Assembly (NCBI GenBank): GCA_018267385.1
Contig: JAFDYN010000019.1
Coordinates: forward strand, 54,128-118,127
Reading direction: 5' to 3'
Origin: Bacteroidota bacterium
GTDB lineage: Bacteria > Bacteroidota > Bacteroidia > Chitinophagales > LD1
DNA: 64,000 bases
Shown: positions 17,001 to 24,429 of the stretch, one piece after another
Position numbering within the stretch: the stretch's first letter is position 1
How the letters are laid out: every line of letters starts with the position of its first letter
Made by a program: the position numbers and the translations under genes
The notes under the pieces: model-generated
Told to the model about the DNA's origin: nothing
The model's database searches: none
What the model saw: the letters and a program-made list of their open reading frames with translations, nothing else

Positions 17001-17002
17001 AA
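11012..17002 (+). CDS. SprB-like giant adhesin with type IX secretion C-terminal domain (type B)
   Basis: 1996 residues. There is a signal peptide (about 1-24), then an N-terminal domain starting SHAQGADLTYRFI with several Cys and FYRDCSG, typical of gliding-associated surface proteins. The middle contains PKD/Ig-like segments. Residues about 980-1830 hold eleven SprB-type repeats of 70-76 residues, each with a Cys-x-Gly-x-x-(D/N)G start, a GG(T)xPYxYxW core and an L-x-x-G-x-Y-x-V-x-V-x-D-x-x-x-C end. The last 90 residues (from YIPNAFTPNGDGTNDRF through NRWGEKVFDS and GWDGTY) form the type B sorting domain recognised by the type IX system. The protein is expected on the cell surface, in gliding or adhesion. 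The PorP/SprF gene follows 53 bases later. Confidence 0.93.
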   Translation: MKKFYIALVALISCLGWVGEVRASHAQGADLTYRFISYNAATGQMTYEVTATFYRDCSGISAPTTMALTYTNTSCTGGTYTNSINLPLINGLPCPYGGVSTTASGCEVSQLCPGFLARSTCSGATGSPPNAYPGVQKYVYRANVTLPGSGTASYQCNQWYLSISESARNNSDNIQTASSYNLYVEAMVNTTIDPSTGLPYQNNSATFGYDPVPFVCNGFPVSYNNGATDINGDSLVFQLITPLQAHNSPLTWQTGFSQSRPIIVSNNQFAFDPATGQIDFTPSQTNVDVLALRVLEYRHGVLVGSTIRDVQVKILSCTVPNATMDPISGNVNANLIDTVTVQLCPGTPASWDIKMRDSNGDSIVVKSNITATPSPLPGATISQVDSIRSVVTAHITWTPAISDTGCHYYQITANTKDCPIEGNFTKTYRACVFNKVTVSPHVAIYCGTPIQLSATGGTNSTWNPLPGLTFPTGLFTPLAAPTSTTTYTFHSDCGTDTAHIIYNPAFTMDAGNGGAICQNGALQLNASVDNLYAPYQILWTPSTGLTDPLTNQPVNNILNPVASPPTTTTYVVHFTANTGCERTDTVTVRVNGFAPRIQATANPTMLCPGQPTQLIATANPECGPATTRCTGNTRLVTLGTGTSTQGGTGFVYPSPYGNYYKSARHQFLIHANELSALIGSGGQISTISMQIGNNNGGSTCSNFTIRMGCVDNSIDSLTGYVSDNYLTTVYVGNYTTVTNWNTHVLQTPYNWDGASNLVIDVCFTNTVNGSANPKMKYTTTSYRSVWCTYANDPGGQCGFTGVQQNGAPTYASYFQRPNFQFNVCTTPLGNANLLWTASSGPANAPNPDNRDTTIAYPQVQTTYTVTLYDTNGCNSSDYVTVYVDSTNRFSVSPDTFVCSSTPIQLHAIHTGTASSNALTYTWTAVGGTAPASGVGTGYANPTVTPTGTTLYICTISGAGLPCTITDSARITMGSNIPVRKVVDSITCSGANDGRIVTLMNAGTAPYTYTWSPAVSGNPSLQQSLPPGTYYLTVTDANHCAGYDTTTLVSPAPLTLRLDSVNENCYGDATGSVTATVAGGRRPYRYTWSIPGGNASSLTSLSAGLYQVTVTDTSSCTITGQVNVTQPAQLVSSATHTNLTGASTHDGSITTTTTGGTTPYTYTWTCPPGVSVGNVSNASNLDSGYYYIHICDAHGCCVWDTVHITGPPPINVVFTITNNLCYGDCNGVASAVATGGVTPYTYAWNTVPPTTSDTARNLCAGTYTLTVTDANGISVSNSITITAPTAIAIAIDSTTITCYGANNGSLDAIPSGGTPTYTVAWNAGSDPLSGLAPGMYTVTVTDANNCVAKDTAYLGQPAQLVLTIVSTDSVKCYGDQNGIARLATVGGTPPYSYAWTGSSSSVDSATDLSAGPFSATVTDASGCTATVAGTIYQPMQILVTVTTNPAHCLESNDGSATASVSNGTQPYSYIWNGTPGTSVNANLPAGRDTLLVVDINGCSTQQTFAIDTQYVLQISLTADSTNCHSGNDGSATVTVANGNGPYNYDWEPSGEQSNPALGLEAGIDTVYVTDAFGCPASGTVEVFEPSQVVVLPYFTNPLCHGDANGKFWLVASGGHGPYTYDYQSLTYQMTDTITGLTQGAYLPVVTDSRGCVQNVRIDLTDPPALTAALSVTQIACANDANGAMQITPGGGTTPYTYTWSDGVNAGDTHSNLGPGSYSVTLTDANGCTKVTTATLVAPPPISTYEMKVDSTHCPGSADGSIHFVVQGGTPAHTYAYEYSLDGTTWQTIPDFFDLPAGVYHLHARDSMLCQFDTTISVYQPDPITVAITPQDTSLVVGTSISLVPIVSNSTTQTVNSYAWSPALGLSCIDCPVPVATPFETTTYQLVVNYGRNCYANATSTITIEHGPEPYIPNAFTPNGDGTNDRFEVYGTKIKSVAMRIFNRWGEKVFDSMGNQWTGWDGTYMGVAQPTSVYVYQIEITYLDGVKKSYNGSITLIR

Positions 17003-17055
17003 AAATTGGAGTATTTAAATCTATTTTTTGTATGTTAGCACAAAAGACGCCACTC

Positions 17056-18153
17056 ATGAAGAAACTCCTCTACTCCTTAGTAGTTTGTTTCACTGTTTCC
17101 ATGTCAGCCACAGCCCAGAGCTCTGGCGGAGCTACAGACCCGCACTTCTCTCAGTTTTATGCTGCCCCTATGTTGCTCAATCCGGCTATGACAGGCGCCT
17201 TTGATTGCAACTATCGGTTCACCGCTATTTTTCGCGGCCAGTGGGGTTCAGTATTGAGCAGTGAGGCAGTGCCTATGTTTCGTACGCCTAGTGCTTCTGT
17301 AGACTTCCGTACCAATAAGGGTTTCATGAGGGGTGACGCTTTTGGCTTTGGTGCATACTTCCTGAATGATGCGGCGGGCCAGTCACAATTTCAGACTAAC
17401 CGCTTTGGCCTCTCTATAGCCTATCACAAATCTCTGGACAGGCGCAATGAGCACTTTATCTCCCTGGGCTTTACCTCTGCTATGTGGCAGCGCTCTATCA
17501 ATACGGCCAATCTCCAGTTTGGTGATCAGAATGATAATGGCGTCTTCAATCCGCTGAAGCCAAGCAACGAGTATATCGTAAATAACAACTTCCTTTTCTG
17601 GGATGTGTCAGTGGGCCTGATGTACACAGGACGCTTTGGCCGCAGGGCACGCGCCAGTGGCTATATAGGTGTAGCAGCTGACCACCTGAACAGGCCTAAT
17701 GAGTCATTTCTGGGGGACAACAGTGTACGCCTGCCGATGAAGTTTACCGTACATGGCGGCTATCGTTTCCCTATCAAAGGACGTTTTGATGGACAGCCTA
17801 AATTCATCTACATGAATCAAGGTGTGAGCCATGAGCTGGATATGGGTATGGACCTGCGTATCGTCTTTGACGAGCGTGAGCGCGAGGGTAGCAACTTCAA
17901 GGTAGGAGCTATGTACCGCCTGGTAGGTGGTGATCACGCCGCAGCCTGGCATGATGCACGTCTCAACTCTGAGGCAGTGATACTGAATGCAGGTGTAGAA
18001 TGGAACCATATCACTTTCTCAGCTGCATATGACATCAACGTATCGCAACTGGTGAAGGGATCACAGTCTCAGGGAGCATTTGAGCTGGCAGCTTCTTATG
18101 TAGGTTGCTTTGCCAAGCGCAGGCCGGCTACGATCTTCTGTCCGAAGTTCTAA
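17056..18153 (+). CDS. PorP/SprF family type IX secretion membrane protein
   Basis: 365 residues from ATG 17056, which gives a clean signal peptide (MKKLLYSLVVCFTVSMSATAQ); the upstream in-frame ATG at 17032 overlaps a promoter-like stretch and adds eight residues before it. DPHFSQFYAAPMLLNPAMTG is the diagnostic N-terminus of the family, followed by beta-barrel-like strands (FGFGAYFLNDAAGQSQF, FGLSIAYHKSL, FISLGFTSAMW). SprF-type proteins are required for export or anchoring of SprB-like substrates with type B sorting domains. The adjacent 1996-residue protein is the obvious client. Confidence 0.92.
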   Translation: MKKLLYSLVVCFTVSMSATAQSSGGATDPHFSQFYAAPMLLNPAMTGAFDCNYRFTAIFRGQWGSVLSSEAVPMFRTPSASVDFRTNKGFMRGDAFGFGAYFLNDAAGQSQFQTNRFGLSIAYHKSLDRRNEHFISLGFTSAMWQRSINTANLQFGDQNDNGVFNPLKPSNEYIVNNNFLFWDVSVGLMYTGRFGRRARASGYIGVAADHLNRPNESFLGDNSVRLPMKFTVHGGYRFPIKGRFDGQPKFIYMNQGVSHELDMGMDLRIVFDEREREGSNFKVGAMYRLVGGDHAAAWHDARLNSEAVILNAGVEWNHITFSAAYDINVSQLVKGSQSQGAFELAASYVGCFAKRRPATIFCPKF

Positions 18154-18159
18154 GAGACT

Positions 18160-18192
18160 AGAGACGATAGACTTGAGATAAGAGACATACAA
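18160..18192. repeat. Degenerate agagactagagac-type repeat
   Basis: agactagagacgatagacttg followed by agataagagacatac resembles the short repeats at 5805-5890 and, inverted, those at about 24990-25025. Confidence 0.4.
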
Positions 18193-18202
18193 ATACTTTT
18201 TA

Positions 18203-18226
18203 AAGCCCCTGATGGGGCTTTTTTTA
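18203..18226 (+). terminator. Terminator of the adhesin/PorP operon
   Basis: AAGCCCC-TGAT-GGGGCTT followed by a run of T, about 50 bases after the porP stop. Confidence 0.85.
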
Positions 18227-18237
18227 ATACATGAAAT

Positions 18238-18800
18238 ATGAGACTGGAAACGGAAAGACTGATACTGAGAAAGCTGCGCAAGGCGACTGTAGTGATATAG
18301 TGGAAGGTGTAGGGGAGTATGATGTGGCGAAAAGGACTGCAAATGTGCCGTACCCATACGCCCCATCTGACGGTTTGGCTTATATCAATAAGTCACTAAA
18401 GAACTGGGGTAAGACAAGCTATGCCTTTGCGATAGAGCTGAAGAGTGAGAAGAAGCTCATAGGCATCATGGGACTAGAGGCGGTAAATGTCTTTGCCGGT
18501 ACGGCTACTACGGGGTCATGGATCAATAAGAAATACTGGCGGCAGGGCTATATCACGGAGGCCAAGGTCGCGATCAATGATTTTGCATTTGATACGCTCA
18601 AACTGAGGCGGCTGAATTCGACTGTAAATACGGACAACGTCGCCTCCAATGCTGCGCAGAAGAAGATGGGCTATGTACATGAGGGTGTAATGCGCAAGGC
18701 GGCACGAAGCCTTGCCACCCATAAACTGCATGACCTCAATCTGTATGGACTGCTAAAGGAGGACTGGAAGAAAGTGAGGAAGGGGTTAATAGCTAAATAG
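18238..18800 (+). pseudogene. GNAT acetyltransferase (RimJ/RimL type) with a frameshift
   Basis: The family's N-terminus is encoded from ATG 18238 as MRLETERLILRKLRKA, in a frame that stops at 18298. The rest (from DCSDIVEGVGEYDVAKRT) continues in the other frame to 18800. A single missing base near 18283-18288 would join them. The remainder is well conserved: WINKKYWRQGYITEA is the acetyl-CoA-binding segment, then LKLRRLNSTVNTDNVASNA and the KMGYVHEGVMR end typical of RimJ/RimL enzymes that acetylate N-terminal amino groups or small molecules. A start at ATG 18231 keeps one frame open but replaces the conserved N-terminus by unrelated residues. It may be a true pseudogene or a base-calling error. 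Confidence 0.75.
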
Positions 18801-18868
18801 TCGTTCCTGCATTCCGAGGCCCCGGAACTCTCGGAAGAGAGCTTTAATACAAGGCATACTATAAAATG

Positions 18869-18894
18869 CAAAAGCCTCCGGGTGGAGGCTTTTG
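18869..18894. terminator. Bidirectional terminator between GNAT and rpoD
   Basis: CAAAAGCCTCC-GGGT-GGAGGCTTTTG has T-runs on both strands. It lies 25 bases beyond the rpoD stop and about 70 beyond the GNAT stop. Confidence 0.8.
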
Positions 18895-18918
18895 ATATAA
18901 TAATGGTATTGTGATCGA

Positions 18919-19788
18919 TTATTGTCCGAGGTAGGCTTTGAGGGCTTTGCTGCGGCTCTGGGTGCGGAGCTTGGTGATGGCCTTGTCCTTGATCTGGCGG
19001 ATACGCTCACGGGTGATGCCGAGGCTCTCACCGATGTCCTCCAGGGTCATAGGGTGCTCTACGCCGATCCCGAAGAAGAGCTTGATCACCTCGCGCTCAC
19101 GGTCAGTGAGGGTGGCCAGGATACGGTCAGTCTCCATCTGTAGAGACTCCTTGTACTCGAGGCCGAGGTCGGTCTTTTCCGCGTTAGGGTTATTCAGTAC
19201 GTCTATCAGCGCATTGCTCTCGCCCTCTGTGAATGGCGCATCCATAGATACGTGGCGTGCTGATATACCGAGGGTAGCCTCTACCTCCTCTACAGGGATC
19301 TCCAGCATCTCTGCCAGCTCCTCAGGAGTCGGCTCACGCTGGTACTTCTGCTCGAGGTCGGAGAATGCCTTATTGATCTTGGTCAGGGAGCCTACCTTAT
19401 TCAGCGGGAGGCGCACCAGACGGCTGTGCTCGGCCAGCGCCTGGATGATGCTCTGACGGATCCACCATACGGCGTATGATATGAACTTGAAGCCCCTCGT
19501 CTCGTCAAACTTCTGTGCGGCCTTTACCAGACCGAGGTTGCCCTCATTGATCAGGTCATTCAGCGAGAGAGAGTTATTCTGGTATTGCTTGGCTACTGAT
19601 ACTACGAAGCGGAGGTTAGCGCGGGTCAGTTTCTCCAGCGCGAGCTGGTCGCCCTGACGGATACGACGGGCCAGATCCACCTCCTCCTCCGGTGTCAGGA
19701 GGTCCTCCTTGCCTATCTCCTGGAGATATTTCTCTATGGATTGGCTTTCGCGGTTCGTGATGGACTTGGATATCTTGAGTTGTCTCAT
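18919..19788 (-). CDS. rpoD: Primary sigma factor RpoD/SigA (short Bacteroidota form)
   Basis: 289 residues, without region 1.1 as is usual for Bacteroidota. Region 1.2 is [23 protein letters not shown]. Region 2 has [29 protein letters not shown] and the -10-reading [15 protein letters not shown]. Region 3 follows with [13 protein letters not shown]. Region 4 ends with [13 protein letters not shown] and the helix-turn-helix [19 protein letters not shown]. It directs RNA polymerase to the TTG/TAnnTTTG promoters seen throughout this window, and its own gene has TATTTTTG at 19846-19853. It is transcribed alone between a promoter and the terminator at 18869-18894. Confidence 0.96.
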   Translation of the reverse strand: MRQLKISKSITNRESQSIEKYLQEIGKEDLLTPEEEVDLARRIRQGDQLALEKLTRANLRFVVSVAKQYQNNSLSLNDLINEGNLGLVKAAQKFDETRGFKFISYAVWWIRQSIIQALAEHSRLVRLPLNKVGSLTKINKAFSDLEQKYQREPTPEELAEMLEIPVEEVEATLGISARHVSMDAPFTEGESNALIDVLNNPNAEKTDLGLEYKESLQMETDRILATLTDREREVIKLFFGIGVEHPMTLEDIGESLGITRERIRQIKDKAITKLRTQSRSKALKAYLGQ

Positions 19789-19845
19789 TTATGGATGTAC
19801 TTGCTTTATTTGATCAAAAATGCGCAGGTCCGGTCAAATAGCCTG

Positions 19846-19853
19846 CAAAAATA
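19846..19853 (-). promoter_or_regulatory. -7 box of rpoD
   Basis: TATTTTTG on the minus strand, about 58 bases before the ATG. A TTG lies 22 bases further upstream, a slightly long spacer. Confidence 0.5.
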
Positions 19854-20021
19854 GGAAAATAATCCGACCGTGGGGCAATATAGATTATAAAACGATCGAT
19901 ACGAAGAAAAAGTTTAATGGTTTTGTCATAAAAACTGCTAAATGCGCCAGCCTCGCGGTGGTACGCATTTATATCGGAGGGAGCCGGGATTCTTTACAAG
20001 GTCTATAGCAAAAACTGTGCC

Positions 20022-20999
20022 CTAGCGGGGGTATATCTGGCGCAGCCAGTCCAGTATATCAGGGAGGATCTCGTCCACATTTTCGCTCATCAGGGCGTGT
20101 GACATACCGCGAAAGACTGTCATCTTCTTTTGGCATGTTAGTTTATCATATAATTTTTTGGTATAACCCACTGAGAAGATAGTATCTGCATCTCCCTGAA
20201 ACACCATGACCGGGATCGTGATCTTCTCCATAGGCCGGTCCATAGCTGTCTGGCCGAGGCTCTGGAGGGCGCGGATAGAGATATTCTTCAGTGCGAGCGG
20301 ATCATTTTCTATAAACTGCCTCAGATTGCCAAAGTAGCGCACCTGGATACTCTCTATATCTATGTAGGCTGACATCGGGATCATGGCATTGGGTATCAGC
20401 TCGCTGGCTTTGCTATTGCTGATGAGCATACGCATGTATTTGAAGAGGACAGGATGGCGGGTCAGCTTGGTCGTCTCATCGCCTGTCAGGTCGGCAAAGT
20501 TCTGACAGATCACGGAGTCTATGCGGGCATCCTTGGCGGCCATATAGAGAGAGATGATACCTCCCTGAGAGCTGCCCATGAGGCTCACCTTCCGGCCGAA
20601 CCTCTTGTGTGCGAAGTCGATAGCTGCCTCTACATCCCGGATTAGTTCTGGGATGGTATAGTCGCCCCGTGGACCCTCGCTCTGGCCATGCCCGCGGGGG
20701 TCCAGGCCTATCACATTGTAGCCGGCCTCGCCCAGCTTGTACATCATCTCAGCGTAGCAGAGTGCATAGATGGCTGTGCCGGGCACAAAGACCACCGTTG
20801 GGGCCTTCTTGTCGTGCTCATAGACATCTACGTGCAGCTTGAGCCCATCTGACAGGATGGTCTCTGAGCTAAAGTGATGATGGTATGGCGGATAGCCGAG
20901 GGTCTCGGCCATGTAGTCAAAGTAGTCTTCTATTTTTGCAAAGTTCTTGTTCTTGGTAGAGATCATTCTTTCTTCTTCAGTTTTTGAGGCCGGAGCCAT
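20022..20999 (-). CDS. Alpha/beta hydrolase, monoacylglycerol lipase-like
   Basis: 325 residues; an internal Met at residue 12 (MISTKNKNFAKIEDYF) is an alternative start. The fold is recognisable from VVFVPGTAIYALCYAEM (oxyanion region), VIGLDPRGHGQSEG, the nucleophile elbow LMGSSQGGI with its Ser, the acid in VFQGDADTIFS and the His in GMSHALM. This is the serine hydrolase lid family related to monoglyceride lipases. The substrate is probably a lipid ester, by inference. No signal peptide is seen. The neighbours are unrelated, so context adds nothing. Confidence 0.85.
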   Translation of the reverse strand: MAPASKTEEERMISTKNKNFAKIEDYFDYMAETLGYPPYHHHFSSETILSDGLKLHVDVYEHDKKAPTVVFVPGTAIYALCYAEMMYKLGEAGYNVIGLDPRGHGQSEGPRGDYTIPELIRDVEAAIDFAHKRFGRKVSLMGSSQGGIISLYMAAKDARIDSVICQNFADLTGDETTKLTRHPVLFKYMRMLISNSKASELIPNAMIPMSAYIDIESIQVRYFGNLRQFIENDPLALKNISIRALQSLGQTAMDRPMEKITIPVMVFQGDADTIFSVGYTKKLYDKLTCQKKMTVFRGMSHALMSENVDEILPDILDWLRQIYPR

Positions 21000-21049
21000 C
21001 AGACAAAATACAATTTGTCATTGTGTTATGCAATACTTGTGTTACAGTT

Positions 21050-21739
21050 TTACGTTAAAACGGGCTTATCGTTCCTGATCATGCCCTGTGAGATACAATA
21101 CTGCCCTAGTATATAGAGGAGCATGATCCATACTCCTGACAGCGGGAGGTCGCCATGGCAGAGAAATTTATTGACCGCGATCAATGAATCAGAGAGCATA
21201 AAGAGTACCGCACCGCTCAAAACCAGTGCAAAGCTCCTGTCATTCAACCGTTTATACCTATTGATACTAAACAGGACCATGGTACCGATCACGAGGCCAT
21301 AGATGGCTATAGGAGGCCGCATGTGAGCATCTACCGCCGGTACCAGAACGCTCAAAAGCCCGGCTAAGTATGCAGCCAGTGGCAGGGCCAGCCAGATGTG
21401 CCGCCGCAGTACAGGCTGTAACTGCCTGTCTGCCACCTGTGTGAAAGCTGCGATATAAAAGAGATGCGCGATAAGGAAGGCTACCAGCCCGCCCAGAAAC
21501 CAAAGCTCCCGCCCCCCTGCACTCATGAGGACCACATCTCCCACCCATGAGAAGGCGATGGCCCCGGCCATGAGCCTGTCCCTCGCGGTGAGGCGCAGGC
21601 CGGTGGCAGAGAGGTAGCAGGCCAGCAGCAGCGGCATGAGCAGCGGCCGGGTGATGTGCGTGACGCTACGCAGGTGCATGTACTCTGCGTAGACATCTAC
21701 CAGTCCGGTGAGAAGATATAATGCAGCTGTGATATTCAT
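21050..21739 (-). CDS. YhhN family membrane protein (lysoplasmalogenase-like)
   Basis: 229 residues from ATG 21739 (MNITAALYLLTGLVDVYAEY); the frame is open to 21775 but the shorter start places the first membrane helix at the N-terminus as in the family. About eight membrane helices are visible. Family motifs are AFSWVGDVVLM, FLGGLVAFLIAHLFYI, VLSGAVLFMLSDSLIAVNKF and YILGQYCISQG, with the acidic residues in GD and SDS in the membrane. Mammalian relatives (TMEM86) hydrolyse the vinyl-ether bond of lysoplasmalogens; the bacterial role is less certain. Confidence 0.85.
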   Translation of the reverse strand: MNITAALYLLTGLVDVYAEYMHLRSVTHITRPLLMPLLLACYLSATGLRLTARDRLMAGAIAFSWVGDVVLMSAGGRELWFLGGLVAFLIAHLFYIAAFTQVADRQLQPVLRRHIWLALPLAAYLAGLLSVLVPAVDAHMRPPIAIYGLVIGTMVLFSINRYKRLNDRSFALVLSGAVLFMLSDSLIAVNKFLCHGDLPLSGVWIMLLYILGQYCISQGMIRNDKPVLT

Positions 21740-22000
21740 GTAATAATGGCCGGCTATGGGAGGATAAAGCAACACATTTTCCGGATAAATGCAAATCGTT
21801 TATCCACCAGACAAATTATTATTATTTTGAATTAAAATAGAATACAATCTGACGAAACATAGTGAAATCAACGGTTTCAGCCTGTTTTTAGAAGATCATA
21901 TGACGCAGATCAGCCGCTGTGGATAAAGTAATAAAGGAAACTGGTGATGCACATCAGGTATTAATTTTTAGTTAAAAACATTGATTTTATTGAATTTTCA
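21740..22000. other. Intergenic, AT-rich, nothing recognised
   Basis: AT-rich spacer between the YhhN gene and the promoter of the histone-like gene. No repeat or gene was seen. Confidence 0.5.
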
Positions 22001-22030
22001 TTGACATTTAGAGAAACGCACTTATATTTG
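22001..22030 (+). promoter_or_regulatory. Consensus promoter of the histone-like gene
   Basis: TTG at 22001, a 19-base spacer and TATATTTG at 22023-22030 form a near-perfect Bacteroidota promoter. The 5' leader is about 55 bases, AT-rich. This suggests strong expression. Confidence 0.8.
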
Positions 22031-22092
22031 CAATGGGTTTTATAACAAATAAAACACATTAATTTTTTAAACCAACTAAACAAGACAACATC

Positions 22093-22551
22093 ATGGCAGA
22101 CAACAAGAAACTGCAGGAGACACTGAAAAGCCTTCTGTATGCAGGTGTAGGCTACGCAGCCAAGACATCTGAAAGGGTACAAAAAAATGTAGACGACCTG
22201 GTAAAGAAGGGTAAGATCAACGAGCGTGAAGGCAAGAAGATCGTAGACCACGTGGTAACAAACGCTGAGGCCAAGAGGAAAGAACTCGAGACCAAGCTCA
22301 ATAAGGTAGTAGACAAGTACGGCAAGGCCGGTATGAACCAGGTACAAAGCCTGACTAAGAAGATCCAGAAGCTGGAAGGCGAACTGCAAAAGCGCGTGAC
22401 GATCGGTGGTGCAAAGCCAGCGTCTAAGTCTGCCGCTCCTAAGAAGGCCGCCAAGAAAGCCGCTCCTAAGAAAAGGGCTGCTAAGAAAGCTGCTCCTAAG
22501 AAGGCTGCCAAGAAGGCCGCTCCTAAGGCTGCTGCCCCTGCTCAAGCTTAA
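22093..22551 (+). CDS. Histone H1-like / phasin-like basic protein
   Basis: 152 residues in two parts. Residues 1-112 are charged and helical (LLYAGVGYAAKTSERVQKNV, DDLVKKGKINEREGKKIVDHV, TKKIQKLEGELQKRV), resembling phasin-like/poly-hydroxyalkanoate-associated helical proteins. Residues 113-152 are repeats of AAPKKAAKK, typical of bacterial histone H1-like tails. It probably binds DNA through the tail; what the coiled N-terminal part binds is unknown. The consensus promoter and a terminator frame it as a highly expressed single gene. The Lys/Ala codons alternate AAG and AAA, with GCC and GCT, making an imperfect DNA repeat. Confidence 0.75.
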   Translation: MADNKKLQETLKSLLYAGVGYAAKTSERVQKNVDDLVKKGKINEREGKKIVDHVVTNAEAKRKELETKLNKVVDKYGKAGMNQVQSLTKKIQKLEGELQKRVTIGGAKPASKSAAPKKAAKKAAPKKRAAKKAAPKKAAKKAAPKAAAPAQA

Positions 22552-22621
22552 TATTTTGCTGTCTGCCTTTGTTCGCCCCGGCGAATAAATGATGGGTAAT
22601 ATTTTCTGTTATTCATTGTAA

Positions 22622-22652
22622 GGAAAGCTTCCTCTCTGAGGGGGCTTTTTTT
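22622..22652 (+). terminator. Terminator of the histone-like gene
   Basis: AAGC..CCTC-TCT-GAGG..GCTT followed by seven T. A second palindrome, TTCGCC-CC-GGCGAA, lies at 22572-22585. Confidence 0.7.
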
Positions 22653-22726
22653 ATGCGCGATACCTGCTATCAGGAGGCTGAAAACCATGAGTTTCCCACA
22701 CTGCCATCCGGTCCCGATTTTTTGTT

Positions 22727-22755
22727 TTGAAATGCCGTCAAAAGGAATATTTTTG
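22727..22755 (+). promoter_or_regulatory. Promoter of the atp operon
   Basis: TTG (22727-22729), 18 bases, TATTTTTG (22748-22755). It lies inside the longest atpB reading frame and so fixes the true start further downstream. Confidence 0.7.
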
Positions 22756-22779
22756 CACCGCGTTAAAACAAGCCTTCAC

Positions 22780-23844
22780 GTGAAATTTACATCCTACATA
22801 CGCCTCATGATCGCCGCACTGATGCTCGTATCGGCTACTGCCGCTATGGCGCAGGAGGGTGAGACCAAGCTCGATAAGATCGAGAAAACTGCTGAAAAGG
22901 AAGACGGCAACTATGATCCTAAGCCAGCCATCATGGAGCACATAGCAGACTCACATGAGTTTGATATCCTGGAGATGGTGCAGATACCTCTGCCGTGCAT
23001 CCTGTACTCCAGCGGTAGCGGCGTGACCGCTTTCCTGTATGGAGAGGGCAAAGAAGTAAATGGCTACAAGTGTGAAGAAGGAAAGATAGTAAAGCAAGAT
23101 GGCGCATTCTTCCTCGATATGTCTATCACCAAGAATGTATTCACTATGCTGCTGGCAGCTATCATCCTGATCGTGATCTTCACATCAGTGGCTGGTGCCT
23201 ATAAGAAGAACCACGGCAAAGCTCCTAAGGGACTACAGTCTGTGATCGAGCCACTTTTCGTATTCATACGTGATGATGTGGCGAAGCCGAATATCGGCCC
23301 TAAGTATGAGGCCTACCTGCCATACATCATGACCATCTTTTTCTTCATCCTCGTGCTTAACCTGTTGGGCCTGCTGCCGCTCTTCCCGGGTGGGGCTAAC
23401 GTGACCGGCAATATTGCCTTTACTATGGTGCTGGCTATCGTAGCTTTCTTTGCGATCAATATCAGCGGTACGAAGCACTATTGGGGCCACATCTTCTGGA
23501 TGCCGGGTGTGAATGTATTCATGAAGATATTCCTGGCGATCATCGAAGTCATTGGTCTTTTCACCAAGCCGGTAGCTCTGATGGTGCGTCTCTTTGCCAA
23601 CATGACTGCAGGCCACATCATCACCCTGTCGCTCATCAGCCTGATCTTCGTATTCGGCCAGGCGGGCAAGAGCATGATCGGCTCAGGTGTAGGTGCAGCT
23701 ATCGCAGTACCGTTTGCCCTTTTCATCAGCACGATAGAGGTACTGGTAGCATTTATCCAGGCGTTCATCTTTGCTATGCTTACTGCCACCTTCATAGGCC
23801 TGGCGCTGGAAGACCATAGCGAGGGACACCATACGGTAGATTAA
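22780..23844 (+). CDS. atpB: ATP synthase F0 subunit a
   Basis: 354 residues from GTG 22780, chosen because the operon promoter ends at 22755 and because it gives a full signal peptide (KFTSYIRLMIAALMLVSATAAMAQ); ATG 22807 is the alternative. The a-subunit core follows: FFFILVLNLLGLLPLFPGG, KIFLAIIEVIGLFTKPVALMVRLFANMTAGHII with the essential proton-channel Arg in MVRLFANM, and AFIQAFIFAMLTATFIGLAL. The cleavable signal and the roughly 100-residue periplasmic extension before the first core helix are a known trait of Bacteroidota subunit a. It carries protons past the c-ring in the inner membrane. Confidence 0.95.
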   Translation: MKFTSYIRLMIAALMLVSATAAMAQEGETKLDKIEKTAEKEDGNYDPKPAIMEHIADSHEFDILEMVQIPLPCILYSSGSGVTAFLYGEGKEVNGYKCEEGKIVKQDGAFFLDMSITKNVFTMLLAAIILIVIFTSVAGAYKKNHGKAPKGLQSVIEPLFVFIRDDVAKPNIGPKYEAYLPYIMTIFFFILVLNLLGLLPLFPGGANVTGNIAFTMVLAIVAFFAINISGTKHYWGHIFWMPGVNVFMKIFLAIIEVIGLFTKPVALMVRLFANMTAGHIITLSLISLIFVFGQAGKSMIGSGVGAAIAVPFALFISTIEVLVAFIQAFIFAMLTATFIGLALEDHSEGHHTVD

Positions 23845-23849
23845 TTAGT

Positions 23850-24062
23850 AGTGCGTAGTGAGTATTGAGAAATACAAGATGCGTGCGGTGAGATAAAGTA
23901 TATTTAATAGTTAGTATTAAGTATTTAGATAAATGCAGATACTGACAATGAGAAAATAGCAAAGTTGAAATCGAAAGATAACCAACAGCGCTAGCAGAAC
24001 CCAAGAGGTTCTTCCCTCTCTCTTGGAGAGGGAAGATGCCGAAGGCAGATGGGTGAGGTCGA
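23850..24062. repeat. Degenerate repeats between atpB and atpE
   Basis: Two dispersed families meet here: gtgcgtagtgagtattgag (about 23855) and ccctctctcttggagaggg followed by agatgggtgaggtcg (about 24016-24062). They sit inside the operon, so they are transcribed in its mRNA. Confidence 0.5.
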
Positions 24063-24072
24063 GATTTTTTAA

Positions 24073-24324
<252 letters not shown>

Positions 24325-24335
24325 TCAAGGAAATA

Positions 24336-24374
24336 AAAACACTTCCAAGGGGATTGCCTGCGGAAGTGTTTTTA
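24336..24374 (+). terminator. Hairpin with T-run between atpE and atpF
   Basis: AACACTTCC and GGAAGTGTT arms, 9 base pairs, followed by TTT. It probably acts as a partial terminator or 3' stabiliser within the operon. Confidence 0.7.
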
Positions 24375-24429
24375 CACTCAAAATGGTTTTAGAAAGAAAG
24401 TAGTCAAACAAAAATAAACGTCGTCAACA

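Noticed and set aside
22687..22779. Upstream start of AtpB
   Set aside because: The operon promoter (22727-22755) lies inside this stretch, so it is not translated in the main transcript.
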